From the NCBI GenBank assembly GCA_013396655.1, contig WBMV01009261.1:124001-188000 (forward strand): a stretch of 64,000 nucleotides of DNA. Reading direction: 5' to 3'. This stretch comes from Campylorhamphus procurvoides. Taxonomy: Eukaryota; Chordata; Aves; Passeriformes; Dendrocolaptidae. The notes beneath the pieces are model-generated. The model ran no database searches. It saw only the letters and a list, made by a program, of their open reading frames with translations, and was not told where the DNA came from. Every line of letters begins with the position of its first letter. The stretch's first letter is position 1. The translations under genes were made by a program, and so were the position numbers. Positions 10,481 through 21,760 of the stretch are shown here, piece after piece.

Positions 10481-11319
10481 AAAAGGTGGCCCTATACATA
10501 GCCCACTGCTCAGGGAGAGGGGGCCAGCACTACCTTTCCCGAGTCCTACTGCAGGTTTAAGCTTGGCCCCAGCTGTGAATCAAAGTCTGGAGGAGGCAGG
10601 AGTGTAGCACTCAAGCCACGTGTGAAAGAATCCCCTTGTGTTCTGAAATGTTATATAAATGTTGTGTATTATTTGTGTAATCTCATTCTGATTTATACAA
10701 GAGTGGAGCCTGCTCAGCAATCCAAAACAAAGTTGAGCGCCAAGTGTTTTCAATTTGGGAGTGCCTGTGTCTCCAAGGTCACCTCATAAATCCTGGCACC
10801 GTGGCACGGCGCTGCCAATCTGTGTGGGGTGTAATAACTCTTGAGGGAAATCAACGCTGGAAATGCTTCCGAATTTTTCAAAGGGAACATGCACTGAATA
10901 CATCATCTTCATAACCCATCTGAGCATGCAGCATCCAGAGGAAAACATCACCCACCTCGACTGGGTGGCAACCAAAAGCAAATAAGATGTGAAAGGTGAA
11001 GCCACGGCAGCGGTGTGAGCAGACAGATGGCTTCCCTGCAAAGCCTTTTGGTTGTGCCACCTCCCCTGCACGCCCTATAAGTCACCCCTGAATGAACAAG
11101 CAAACCAGGTCACCTGCTTTTTTAATTCCCCCTCCTCCCCAAACGAAGCCACAAATAAGGCCAAAGGTAGAAGAGTCAGCAATCAAAGCCTCCAGTTTAA
11201 AATTCAGACGCATCCCTTTGAACAAATAGTCTGAAATACTTCATAAATCTGGCAAGAAAAACTGCCTGGCGGGTTTTTAAGCTCAGTTGTAGCAGTAAAG
11301 CTGACACTTTGAATCAAGC
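10481..11319. other. non-coding DNA, no gene recognised
   Basis: Mixed-composition sequence without repeats or convincing frames. The minus-strand frame at 10784-11071 (95 codons) resembles no protein I know. Confidence 0.5.
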
Positions 11320-11660
11320 CTTACAGCGCGACCTTCAGAAGCTGCTGCGGCACAGGCGGGCTGGGATTGACAGGCGGGATGGGATGCTCCTGCCACAGCA
11401 TCGCTTAGCCCCGAAATGTTAATGGGGTGAAACCAAAGTTGTCGGAATCGCCGGGAAGGGGGTCACATGGACATGCGAACAGGGCAGGGTAGGGGATAAA
11501 ACCGGCACTAAGCCCTGCCCGGTGTGGCAGAGGGGTCTGTGCGCTCACAGAGCACGGAGTGAAGCTGCGCCCAGCCCCGCCGCCTCCTACAACCAGGTGT
11601 AGGGTTTGGAAAGCACGAACAGGCTGTGATTTATGGGCGCTCAGCTCGCAGCCTGAACTT
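11320..11660. promoter_or_regulatory. secondary CpG-rich block with TATA-like motif
   Basis: Roughly twenty CpG dinucleotides fall in about 340 bases, well above the surrounding DNA, at a moderate GC level. A TATA-like GATAAAAC on the plus strand sits at 11495-11502. On the minus strand a fair donor (GCT|GTAAGG) sits near 11324. There is no open frame of note. It could be an alternative promoter or a CpG-retaining enhancer of the gene starting in the main island 2 kb to the left. Confidence 0.35.
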
Positions 11661-13700
11661 GGCAGAGCCTCCTGTGCTCACGCTGCAGCTCGTGTAAATC
11701 TTAGCAAAGGTTTGGGCACGGTTTTGCTAAGACAATAAGACTTTGTTAAGCAAGTCTGCTTTAAATGACTGCTGCAAAGCATCCCCAAGGTTCGCGCTGC
11801 AGTTTTGTCTGACCTTTAATTAAAATACCAAGCCTATCTTTACATGGTGATGGCTATTTGTTAAGTCCTTTGAGGGGTTGTGTAAGTCCGGGGCTGCTTG
11901 TAACTCAGCGATACAGGGAGCAGTACAGCTCACAAGGAATTTGGGGAAAATCTGCCTTTTTAACCACCAGCAGCCTCACGCTGTGTGAGCTTCATTTTAG
12001 GATAATGCATGACATGGGTCATTTTTAAGGAGATCCAGGGAGAAAAGAGTAATCAGCAATGGGCTGAGAATTATTTGTGGTGTGATCTGTAAATATTCTG
12101 GAGTCCAAAGACATGTGACTACACACACGGTGATTTGTAGGAGAATAAATCTTTTATACAAGGTTGAAGTGATTTTTAGTGCTGTGGAAAGGCGGTGGAT
12201 AAATGGCCTTGGAGGCTGATGTCCTCTTCGGGAGCAGGGAGGAAGCTGAAGCACAATCTCCGTGTTTCCCAGCATAATGCAGTGCTTGTTTCATAGATAC
12301 ACATCCAATGCATGCTAAGACCATGCTTGCTCCAAATTGATTCAATCTTTGGCCAAAGCTGCCAGTTGTTGGCCATTTCAAGGAAGCATCTTGAAAAGGT
12401 AGGTATTTATCGCTCACAAAATGGTTGAGAACCAAAGATCTAAAGCTACAACCTTGATGTCACCAAGTTGCCTTCAGGTGTAGCTTCAGCTTCACTCTCC
12501 AGGCATAAATGCAGCTTTCAAGGCACAGATTTCTAAAGGAATCTGCATTTCTTGAGTTTAATTCCAAATTCTTCAGGTCCATAAAGTCTGTGGAATACAA
12601 TGACAGTTCTGCCTGAATCAGGGAGCATGGAAAAGAACATGAAAGCTGGGAAAGAAAGCCTTTCACAGCTTAAAAAGCTCAGCTTAAATAGCAGCTGAGT
12701 CCAGAATCTTTCCATGTTTTTCATTGGACTTTCTGTACCCAAACTCTCCCTGAACTTTTGTAAAAGTTCCTTAAGGCTCATGCTTCCTAATCACATTTGA
12801 TAATAAAGCACATTTTTTATGACCAAATGGGGAAAATCAGGATTTTTTTAAATGAAAATTATGCAATTCTCAAATGGTAAAACTATAATTTACAACTCTA
12901 AATTAAGGCCTTAGGTTGAAAAGCAAAGTTTAACATTAAAATAAAAAAGCAGAATGGGAAACCCCCGAAGCTTCTCACTCTAATAATTATGAATTATTTT
13001 TTGCCATTATTAAAATTCCAAGGTGACACCCACTGCTATGTTTTAGTAGTTAAAGAAACACAAGATAAACTTCATTATCTGCAGTGACTTTTTTAGGCGA
13101 GATTTAAAATGCAATAATTCAATTACTTCAGAAATGAAAATAAAAACCTCACTGTATTTCTAAATCACTGCCAAAGGGACATTTCAGATGACACAACCTT
13201 AATAATACATGCATTAAAAATGGTAAAAATAAATACCTTTAAAGCCACACAAAATTCGGAGTGTGTCTCCACGATAAGGTGCTGACATTTATAAATGCCA
13301 TGTGATTAGCATGTGAAGGAGAGATACACATTCATTGTGTGCTAAGACCTATTAATCATCCATCACCTGATAAACACTCAGCATAATGCCCTCCCCAACC
13401 TCTCCAATTCCTACCACCGATGCTGGAGCTGCTGATAACTCCAACACTTCCTCACACCCCTTAGTTTGGACTTTTTCTTACCAAGAACTCTGCACCAGTT
13501 GTGTCTGAGCTGGATCTTGTTAAAGAGCACTATGAACTTTGGAGGAAGAGAGGAGTGTCAGCCTTGGCACCAGTGGGGCTGGGATTCTTCTTCCAAAGGA
13601 ATCCGAGACTCACAGGCGCTCCTGTGCATTTTCTCTTGGAAATATTCCAGTGAAAACTTTGGGGTTTGGCTTTCAGGGAAGCGCTGGAAGCTTCAAGAGT
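11661..13700. other. non-coding DNA with an AT-rich core
   Basis: No gene recognised. From about 12780 to 13330 the sequence is strongly AT-rich with many TAAT, ATTA and AATAAT cores and one POU-like ATGCATTAAAAAT at 13209-13221. Such runs are seen both in neutral AT-rich DNA and in developmental enhancers. Conservation between species would decide. Confidence 0.45.
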
Positions 13701-13946
13701 GGTGGTTAGGTTCAGAGTGGACATTAGGAAGGGATTCTTCCCTGGGAGGGTGGGCAGGCCCTGGCACAGGGTGCCCAGAGAAGCTGTGGCTGCCCCTGGA
13801 TCCCTGGAAGTGTCCAAGCCAGGTTGGACAGGGCTTGGAGCACCCTGGGCTGGTGGAAGGTGTCCCTGCCCATGGCAGGAGGTGGGATGAGATGCTCTTT
13901 AAGGTCCCTCCCAACCCAAACTATGTGATTCTATGATTCTATGATG
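13701..13946 (+). mobile_element. CR1 LINE, 3' end with intact octamers, plus strand
   Basis: A sense-strand CR1 tail: GTTCAGAGTGGACATTAGGA, then GGTGGGCAGGCCCTGGCACAG, GAAGCTGTGGCTGCCCCTGG, GGTTGGACAGGGCTTGGAGC, CCTGCCCATGGCAGGAGGTG and CCTCCCAACCCAAACTATGT, ending in GATTCTATGATTCTATGATG. The repeated ATTCTATG octamer is the diagnostic CR1 3' terminus and fixes orientation and end point. Low divergence from the other long copies suggests a fairly young insertion. Confidence 0.95.
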
Positions 13947-15657
13947 AAGCCCCTCTAGCTGCAACATGATCCCAAGATACCTCTGCATGATCCTCCATGA
14001 GACCAACTGTGTGATCCAGGGAAAAGTGACAGCTTTTCCTCTCAGGGGAGCCTGTGCAGACAGGCTCTGCAAGCCAGATATAATTCCAAGTATCCAGAGA
14101 AAAGTCAGCTCGAGGCACCTAGGAGTTAATGTCAGGGGACAAGAATTATCAAATCAAATCCAGTCTGTCTTCTTTAACATCTTGCCTCAAATCATGGTTG
14201 TCATGAGTTATTCCAGGGAAAGGAGTGAGGAATGTCTCCTTCCTCTGGGCCACAGAGAAGGTGGACATCCTAAAGCGTGATGTTCAGACCTCTTGTGTCA
14301 TCCAACATCCCACTCATGGGTCTGAGTGCCAACAGCACCAGAGCTACACGGTGCTGGAGGTGAGCAGGGTAAGAACTCTCGGGAATAACTTCCCAAAGGA
14401 AACTTTTTGCAATGACTGTTGTATTAATAAAACCAAATGCAGGAACTACAGTGACACTTTTATATTTTTAATGCAGAGCTGCCCCTTTCACCAGCAGAGC
14501 CTCCGATTCTGGAGCGGCGTCATGGGCTTGATGTGTTCTTTGCACACACCACCCGTGGGGTTTTCACTGAGTTAGAGACACTGGATTAAAGCTGTATGAA
14601 GCTCCCTAAAACCCCTTCAAGATAGGGACTGCTCTTCCCAGTAATGAGAACAGGAAAGACTTTTAGATTTTCCCTAGAATGGGAGCCACGGAGACAATTC
14701 TGAGCAAGACACGGTCTATTGTTAATGTACAGATAAGAAAGGACAAAAATAGAACTGTATAAATTTCAGCACAGAAAAACGGGGGGAAAATATATTTGTG
14801 CTGAGGAAAGAGAAAGTAATACAAATTTTTATTGGAAAGATTTCTATAGAAATCCATTAAAAACAGCAGAGAAGGGTGAAAAAAAAAAGAGTAAGGGAAA
14901 ACATCCCTCTGGGTGAAAAAAAAAGAGTCAGGGAAAACATCCCTCTGCAGCTTATGAATAACAGATAAACTTTATTCCAGTAATGATAGGGTAGGTTTGT
15001 ATTTGAAGAATAGTAGCCTGCCAATAATAAAGATAAAGACAAATACTTTCACGGCTGTTAGAAGAATAAAACAAAGCTGACTCTTTTTTTTAATTGAAAC
15101 AATTATTTTTTCCCGAGGACAGTTGGGTACATTGGACAGATAAGTTATTAACTGTCACTTTTTGAATTTTAGCTTTGCACAGCACTTCCCAATGCACTGG
15201 CTGTGCATACATAATTGCCTAAAAGGCATCGTGTTATGATGGAAGTCGTGTTAGCAGGGTATAAACATGCATATTCCCATTTAAGTCATTATCTGAAAAG
15301 AATATCCTGAGTTGGATCCATCCTGTGGGAGAAAACAAAACCAAACAGCTTTGGCCCAAATGTATTTATGATATTTATGTAAACACAGGAGAGGTTTTAT
15401 AGAGATGATGGGGCCAGAAAAAAGGGTAAACATGTTGGGGAAGGTTCAAAGTGCTGCACCACCGAGGCCATGCAACGTGCAGTGGGTACTAAGCTTTCTT
15501 TGGCTAATCTACATATCCATCTCTCCCAAACCTCAAATAACTCTGCAATGGCTTCATGTGTGGGAAATTATCATCACTTTTGGGACCACACTTAAAGGAA
15601 CAGTTGAGAGCCTGATTTCACCTGAGCTGATGTTTATAAGGTGATATTTTACTTCTG
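13947..15657. other. non-coding DNA, no gene recognised
   Basis: Mixed to AT-rich sequence. It contains the 37-base tandem duplication listed separately. No frame longer than about 116 codons and nothing resembling a domain. Confidence 0.5.
14874..14946. repeat. 37-bp tandem duplication, two copies
   Basis: GGGTGA plus an A-run, then GAGTAAGGGAAAACATCCCTCT, is followed directly by a second copy with one substitution (GAGTCAGGG) and one fewer A. The two units are 37 and 36 bases. Near-identity indicates a recent duplication, with A-run slippage between the copies. Confidence 0.9.
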
Positions 15658-15790
15658 AAATCACAGAATGGGTCCAGTTGGAAGGGACCACAGTGGCTCA
15701 TGTGGTCCAAGCTCCCTCCTCAGGCAGGGCCATCCCAGAGCACATGGGACAGAAGTGCCTCCTAACAGTTCTTGAGCATCTCCAGTGAAG
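15658..15790 (-). mobile_element. CR1 LINE fragment of a second type, minus strand
   Basis: AATCACAGAATGGGTCCAGTTGGAAGGGACC, read as two blocks (octamer-like AATCACAGAATGG, then GTTGGAAGGGACC), is followed by TCATGTGGTCCAAGCTCCCT, CAGGCAGGGCCATCCCAGAG and CACATGGGACAGAAG. This downstream series differs from the common copies (which have CCATGGGCAGGGACACC here) and matches the CR1 lineage with CAGGCAGGGTCATCCCAGAG. Orientation follows from the octamer end on the left. Confidence 0.8.
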
Positions 15791-16701
15791 CAAAATCTCT
15801 CTGCATTGGGATCAGGACATGCATTAGTGTTAACTGATGAACATAAGTGGTCCTGAATTTGGCTTTTGTGTGTTCTGCAAGTTTTACGGACCTTCATGTG
15901 ATGACAGAGCAGCTGATGGTTTGTTACAAGGAAAAAGAAGAAGGAAATGTTTAAAATCTTTAAAAAGCTGTGGTTTTTTTTTCTCTAAACAATGGATGTC
16001 TTTTTGTCACAGCAAAGGTAAGTGAGCCATCTGAAACCTTAAGGAAATGCTTACTCCTCCCTTTGCAATGCTGGGAAGTTCCACTAAGGCTTACATTATT
16101 AAGAGTCTTCCAATGGATTTATGAACAGAAGATTACATTCTTAATGCTGCTTCTCAGAAATGGAGTGAATAATTCAGGGAGCACCAATATACTATGGAAA
16201 ACAGCAAAGGACCTTACAGCTGGGTGCCCTACAAGCAAAGTGAGCCTCAAGCTCACTCAAGCCATATAAATGTGATATATGTGGCATAAAGACCGGTGTG
16301 GATGAGGCAGCAGCATGAAAGGAGAGGGTATAAAGTGTGTAGTGAGAGCTTCAGTGTATGTAAACAATTGCCAGCTAATGCACATGTATAAGGTAAGATT
16401 GATAGCACTACTCGTGACAAAGATAGGAGCTGGACCATTAATAAGACCCTTTTGTGCTTCATATTGACAGATTTAGAGCATCTGCTCATCAGAAGTCAAA
16501 GAAATTAGAGCGATGGCCCAGGGCAATGAGTCAGTGACCGGAGGAAGTTCATCTTCATGTCAAGAGGAGAGAGGAGCTGCCTCTTCAAACACCTGCACTG
16601 CACCCCTTTAGCAATGGGTGGGTTTTTTCCTGAAAAGTGCTTGTGGCAAATAAGAATAGGCTTTCATCAGATCTCCCAGGGTAAGAGAAACCTATCTGAG
16701 A
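15791..16701. other. non-coding DNA with an isolated strong splice donor
   Basis: No gene recognised. A strong plus-strand donor context (CAAAG|GTAAGTGAG, intron start about 16017) follows a 60-codon open stretch beginning with ATG at 15837. No convincing acceptor or family resemblance supports an exon. Confidence 0.4.
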
Positions 16702-16870
16702 TAGGTTGCCCAGAGAAGCTGTGGCTTCTCCAGCCCTGGAAGTGTCCAAGGCCAGGTTGGACGGGGCTTAGAGCAACCTGGGCTAGTGAAAACTCCCTGT
16801 CCATAGCAGGAGGGAGGAACAAGATCATTAAGATCCCTTCCAACCCTGGCCATTCTGTGGTTCTATGATG
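16702..16870 (+). mobile_element. CR1 LINE 3' end, plus strand
   Basis: GGTTGCCCAGAGAAGCTGTG, CCCTGGAAGTGTCCAAGGCC, GGTTGGACGGGGCTTAGAGC, then ATTAAGATCCCTTCCAACCC and the octamer end CCATTCTGTGGTTCTATGATG. More diverged than the copies at 13.7 and 19.4 kb: the block coding for CTGCCCCTGGATCCCTGG is reduced to CTTCTCCAGCCCTGG. Confidence 0.9.
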
Positions 16871-18577
16871 TCAGAGATATGGCAGCATCCTGCTGGATTT
16901 GACACCAGGGAGTTTCCAACACGGGCTGGTTCAAGGAAACTCAAAATGGGAACGGTTTGAGTGATGGTTATTGTGCACAGCCCAAGTTTTTCTGAAGTGA
17001 ACAGTAAATCAGTCACCCCAAGACATCAGTTCCTGCTGAGGTGTAAGAGGAAGCTGGTGGGGCAGATACCATTATAGAAGCTAAGACATTACAAGAGAGA
17101 GAAGTGTATGATCACCAAACCACTGCATTGAGGTACTCAGGGAAATACCTCTCCCATGTGCTTCCCTGTCAGAAGTGGCATCACTGAGCCTTTCTGTCCC
17201 ACCTCAGAAGCTGACAGCAGACCTTCATCTCTATGTGGAAGAGAACAACCTGCCCACAGGGCCCAGGAGCTGTGCTGGTGGCAGAGAGGTGCTGAGGGGC
17301 TGGAATGAACACCCAGAGGTGTGATCCATGCTGCCTGAGAGCTGAGACACAGAGGAGCTGATGCAAGGGTGTGATAATCCAGCAAAGGGATCTCTGGGGG
17401 AATATCTTGTCAAAGGCTGGCTGTTTAATTGTAAAATATAGTCTAGTGTTTATTTGCATGTCCATCCCCTGTGAACATTTATTTTCCCTCAAGGAGCCAG
17501 TGTCCCTGAGTGCCAACCTGATAACTTTTCCATCAGAGTTATTCTGTGCTCAGACTGTCCTCACAGCACTTTTCTGTCTGCCCAAACAATCACCTGGGCA
17601 GTGCTCAGGGGATGTCAAACCCAGGATGGCACCAGCCTTCTGTAGAGCTTTCCTGTGAGAGCTGAATCATTGTGGTTGTGCCAGGGTTCAGGTGATGCTT
17701 CCCAGGGTCAGCTCAGCCCAGTGGGGAAAAAGGACATTATCAAGGGACTTGTGCTTGGGGAACTCAGACCTTAAACAATCCCCCAGGTAAGGTCCTCGCT
17801 GGGTTTTACACCAGTTAAAGCCCGCCTGGGCAAAGCACTGATGCCTGTTTTCACCTTCAGTATAACCCCTGCAGGGAGACAAGAGATGGCACAAAAGAGC
17901 TGATCCAAGCCATCCTTAGCAGGAAGGAGCTTTCCCTCCTCAAACATCCATGCCTTGACATCTGACTCACTATGACAGTTAAAACTGATCCCTGTGCAAT
18001 GTCCCAAAGCAATAAGGATGAAGAATGTGTGTCCTTTACTGCTTTTGGGTTACCTGCTCCCTTGTTTTTATTTAAAATTACAGATGATAAATAAGGAGAA
18101 AGAAGAGGCAAAGAAGGCTATAGGAACAAAGGCTCCCAGCCTTTTCTCTCCTGCAGAGCCCCCCAGCTGATTTAGCCATGTAGGAATGTTTGATGCCTGC
18201 TGCAAGTCCCTTTGCTGAGCTCTCAGTAGCTCTGCGTGCTTTGTCTCTCTGCCGTCTTCCTTGCTGGATTATTTTTAGATCAGAGAAATGTTCAGCAATT
18301 AGCTGTTTCTAACTGTGGTTGTTCTTTACCAGGCGTTTGCAGGTTGTCTTTCTCTCTTGCTGGAAGTTTAACAGTGTGGCTTGGCTTGCCTTGTGCCACT
18401 CAACACGGATTTGGTTACTGAATCTGTGTTTGGGGAACCTGGAAATGTTTAATTTTCTTTTACACACAGGCACGGTGCTGCCCATGGCACACAGTTGCAA
18501 TTAGGGGTCTCTTTAATTATTATTCTTTTCTACTCTAATATTGGTGTGGATAAATTCAGTGTTAAGGAATTTTCTGC
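16871..18577. other. non-coding DNA, no gene recognised
   Basis: Mixed composition. Overlapping minus-strand frames at 17137-17516 (up to 111 codons) share bases in different phases and match nothing I recognise. No repeats beyond short simple tracts. Confidence 0.5.
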
Positions 18578-18725
18578 CATAGAATCACAGAATGGCTGAG
18601 TTGGAAGTGACCTTAAAGAACATCTCATTCCAATCCCCCTGCCATGGGCAGGGACACCTTCCACTAGCCCAGGGTGCTCCAAACCCCATCCAACCTGGCC
18701 TTGGACACTTCCAGGGATGGGGCAG
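18578..18725 (-). mobile_element. CR1 LINE 3' end, minus strand
   Basis: CATAGAATCACAGAATGG (octamer end), then GAGTTGGAAGTGACCTTAAA, CCCCTGCCATGGGCAGGGAC, TTCCACTAGCCCAGGGTGCT, CCATCCAACCTGGCCTTGGA and CTTCCAGGGATGGGGCAG. Truncated after about 148 bases. It is inverted relative to the copy at 19364-19610, about 640 bases away. Confidence 0.92.
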
Positions 18726-19363
18726 AAAAAGAATCAAGTAGAGGTGAATATTAATTCAGTGCCGTTTGACACAGGGATAGGTTTTCTTTTGTTTCATAAT
18801 CGCATCCTCCTGAGCTTTCCAGAAACCTCAGAAGTTCTAGCCCAAAGAACATCCACCTGACACATGTCACAGGTAGCACATGCACATCTGAGCATGGTCA
18901 GGTTGCAGACAAGGCAAGCAGCTGGATATTTTTTTAATGCTTTGGTAATATTCATTACATTCTTATTTAAAGTCAACTCCCTTCTGATTTTACAGGCAAT
19001 TATGGCTCAGTTACGGCTGTCACATCAGCCTGGCTTTCTTTCTCCCTCTCTCCCTTCCCTTTTTATTCCTGCATGTTAATCTGTTGGAAATCAGTGTCAA
19101 AACCTGTTTACACTCCTTCCCAACCACCACTTACATGGGCACTTTAATAATGCACCTTTGCTGTAAGCACATCACAGAGGCTTTGTTTCACAGGGAGAGA
19201 GGCAGACACCATAAATGAGTAAAAAACATGCATTACATTCCATGGAAATAATTTATTTTCAGTCAAAAAGCCAATGAAGGACGAGGTACTATTTTTGTCC
19301 TACCCTGAGCTTTAGATGGTGAAGTTGAATCAGTGAAATGTTTCCAAGATGGATTTAAACTGT
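18726..19363. other. spacer between two inverted CR1 copies
   Basis: Unique, AT-leaning sequence with no frame over about 71 codons. It would form the loop if the flanking inverted CR1 copies paired in RNA. Confidence 0.5.
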
Positions 19364-19610
19364 CAGAGGGCAGGGTTAGATGGGATTTTGGGAAGGAATC
19401 CTTCCCTGGGAGGGTGGGCAGGTCCTGGCACAGGGTGCCCAGAGAAGCTGTGGCTGCCCCTGGATCCCTGGAAATGTCCAAGGCCAGGCTGGATGGGGCT
19501 TGGAGCACCCTGGGCTGGTGGAAAGTGTTCCTGCCCATGGCAGGAGGTGAAATGTGATGATCTTTAAGGTCCTTCCACCCCAAACCAGTCTGGGATTCCA
19601 TGATTCTATA
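19364..19610 (+). mobile_element. CR1 LINE 3' end, plus strand
   Basis: CAGAGGGCAGGGTTAGATGG, GGAAGGAATCCTTCCCTGGG, GCAGGTCCTGGCACAGGGTG, GAAGCTGTGGCTGCCCCTGG, GGCCAGGCTGGATGGGGCTT and GGTCCTTCCACCCCAAACCA lead to the octamer end ATTCCATGATTCTATAG. It is very similar to the copies at 13701-13946 and 36940-37162. Confidence 0.94.
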
Positions 19611-19660
19611 GAAATAGAACACTTATGAACCACTGAACGTTTACGGGTGGTAAATAGTAG

Positions 19661-19716
19661 AAGAAATAAAATAAAGCAAACTCAAATAAAATAGAGTAAA
19701 ATAAAATAAAATAAAC
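19661..19716 (+). repeat. (AAAAT)n / A-rich microsatellite
   Basis: Repeated AATAAA and AAAATA units, ending in four perfect AAAAT-type units (AAAATAAAATAAAATAAA). Located 50 bases past the end of a CR1 copy but separated from it by unique sequence. Confidence 0.85.
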
Positions 19717-21228
19717 CAGGTATTTTTATTGAAAGGAAGGCACTTCCTCTCCGGAATTGAAGTCAGTAAGTGCAGTCCCAGTCAAGGCTCAGCTCTGCCC
19801 TACTTAAGGCAGGAGAGCCGTGTGTGTGCAGACACAGCCACTCACCCTGCTCTTTTTAGGCATCACGGATTTATCCAAGGGAGCAGGACAGGAGGGCTGG
19901 GAAAGATAACGCACTTGCTGACAACATACTGTACGTTTTCACTTCCACCCCCTCATCTCGAGTCTGCGTGATTTTACAGCCTCGGAAGCACAGGGAGATC
20001 CTCCTGCCCAAGTGGGGTGAGCAGGGCTGTGCCGGGCTATGCCAGGCTGTGCCAGGCTGGGATGTCACCCCCAGTGCCCACAGCAGGTACAATCCATGGC
20101 CTGCAGGCAGGACAGGGAGGGAGGGAGCTTCTCTCAGCTGGCACAGCACTGCATTGCAAATTACATTGGCAGAGAGGGAGATGCAGCCCACACACGATGG
20201 CAGTGACAGGACACACTGCCTGCAGGAACCAGCTTCTCCCTGCAGAGAGGACAGCTGTGTGACAGGGGAGGGTGTCCCTGCAGCTGGTGCTGCCTCCAGC
20301 TCCCTGCCAAAACGACCAGCAATGGAAAGAGGGTGGTCTAGGGGGGGTCAGCAAGGCTGGTCTGGGTCATCCCAGCCTGATCTGGGTCATCCCCACTCAT
20401 ACTTCTCCCATGTATTCCCTCAAAGACCATAAAGAAAAGTCTTATTTCCCCCAGGGTGAACCTGCTGTTGTGCCTCAACAATAACCTGCCCCAAGTGAAA
20501 GTGAAGCTGTCTCATCTAAAAGCAAAATAAAATAAGAAGACGATGTCACTCCCTCATATCTCCCAGCTTTTACAGCCTGATATTCACAATCAGATCAGAA
20601 CAGCTTGGATCTCTTCTGTCATTTTGCCCAGCACACACTCCAAATAGCAGTGGAATTTAAACTACTATCTGTAATATTTTTATTGAGAACTGTGTTTGAA
20701 GGCGGATGTCTTGCTGAAATAAGCACCTCAGCCAGTTCTGCACTCAGGGGTTTTTCATTTTTCATGACACACATCCACAGTGATGACACTGCATGTGAAC
20801 CTTCATGGCACACTGGCAAGGCAGCAGGAAATGTGCAGCCAAAGGTGAATTCCAGCACTGCTGATGTTTGTAATTGCGGTGAAGAAAGCAGATGAGGAAA
20901 ACTTTTCATCTCTAACCTTCCTGACACATCAGCTGAGCCTTGGATGACCTTCACGAAGGAGTGTTTTGCTCCAGCTTGTCTGAATCTATAGGCTGGCTTC
21001 AAGAGTCAGCAACAATATGCATGGACACCGTTCACTTTGTTTCATTAAAGACTTATTTCAAGTTTAAACTAGATTTTCTGGAAACTTATGCTAATGCCTT
21101 TTCTTCTCTCTGGTGGTATGAGCCTCATTTTATGGTTCAGGCTCCAACAAAGCTGTGACTGGGGCTCCTCCCAAGATGTGTCCAGAACAATGATCATGTG
21201 GGCATATTTTAAATATGTGGAAAAATGG
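19717..21228. other. non-coding DNA with short tandem motifs
   Basis: No gene recognised. GC-rich from 19980 to 20400, with imperfect repeats of GCTGTGCCAGGCT at about 20024-20060 and a 20-base tandem duplication at 20359-20398. The 154-codon plus-strand frame at 19968-20432 lies in this GC-rich part, overlaps a 106-codon frame on the other strand and has no domain I recognise. Confidence 0.5.
20359..20398 (+). repeat. 20-bp tandem duplication
   Basis: GGTCTGGGTCATCCCAGCCT is followed directly by GATCTGGGTCATCCCCACTC. The core TCTGGGTCATCCC is identical in both. Two copies only. Confidence 0.8.
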
Positions 21229-21760
21229 AATCATAGAATCATGGAATGGCCTGGGATGGAAGAGACCTCAAAGCCCACCCAGTGCCACCCCTGCCATGGG
21301 CAGGGACACCTTCCACCAGCCCAGGGTGCTCCAAGCCCCGTCCAACCTGGCCTTGGACACTCGCAGGGATCCAGGGGCAGCCACAGCTTCTCTGGGCACC
21401 CTATGCCAGGGCCTGCCCACCCTCACAGCCAAGAACTGTTTCCCAATATCCCATCTAACCCTGCTCTCTGTTCAGTTTGAGGCCATTCCCCCTTGTCCTG
21501 TCACTCCAGGCCCTTGAAAATAGTTTCTTTCCATCTTTCTTGTAGCCCCTGCAGACACTTCACCCCAAAGCTTCTCTTCCCCAGGCTGGACAATCCCAGC
21601 TTCTCCAGCAGAGCTGCTCCATCCCTCTGACCATGCTGGTGCCTCCTCTGGACTCTCCAGCAGCTCCATGTCCTCCCTGTGCTGGTCCCCAGGGCTGGAG
21701 CAGCTCTGCAGGTGGGGTCTCACCTGGTGGGGCAGAATCACCTTCCTAAGCCTCGCTTGT
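21229..21760 (-). mobile_element. CR1 LINE, long 3' portion, minus strand
   Basis: The octamer end AATCATAGAATCATGGAATGG on the left (two tandem units) is followed by CCTCAAAGCCCACCCAGTGC, GCCATGGGCAGGGACACCTT, CACAGCTTCTCTGGGCACCC, CTGTTCAGTTTGAGGCCATT, CCCCCTTGTCCTGTCACTCC, TCTGGACTCTCCAGCAGCTC and GGTGGGGTCTCACCTGGTGG. About 530 bases remain, comparable to the copy at 2081-2640. It continues further toward the LINE body than most copies here, but no reverse-transcriptase motif is reached. Confidence 0.94.
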
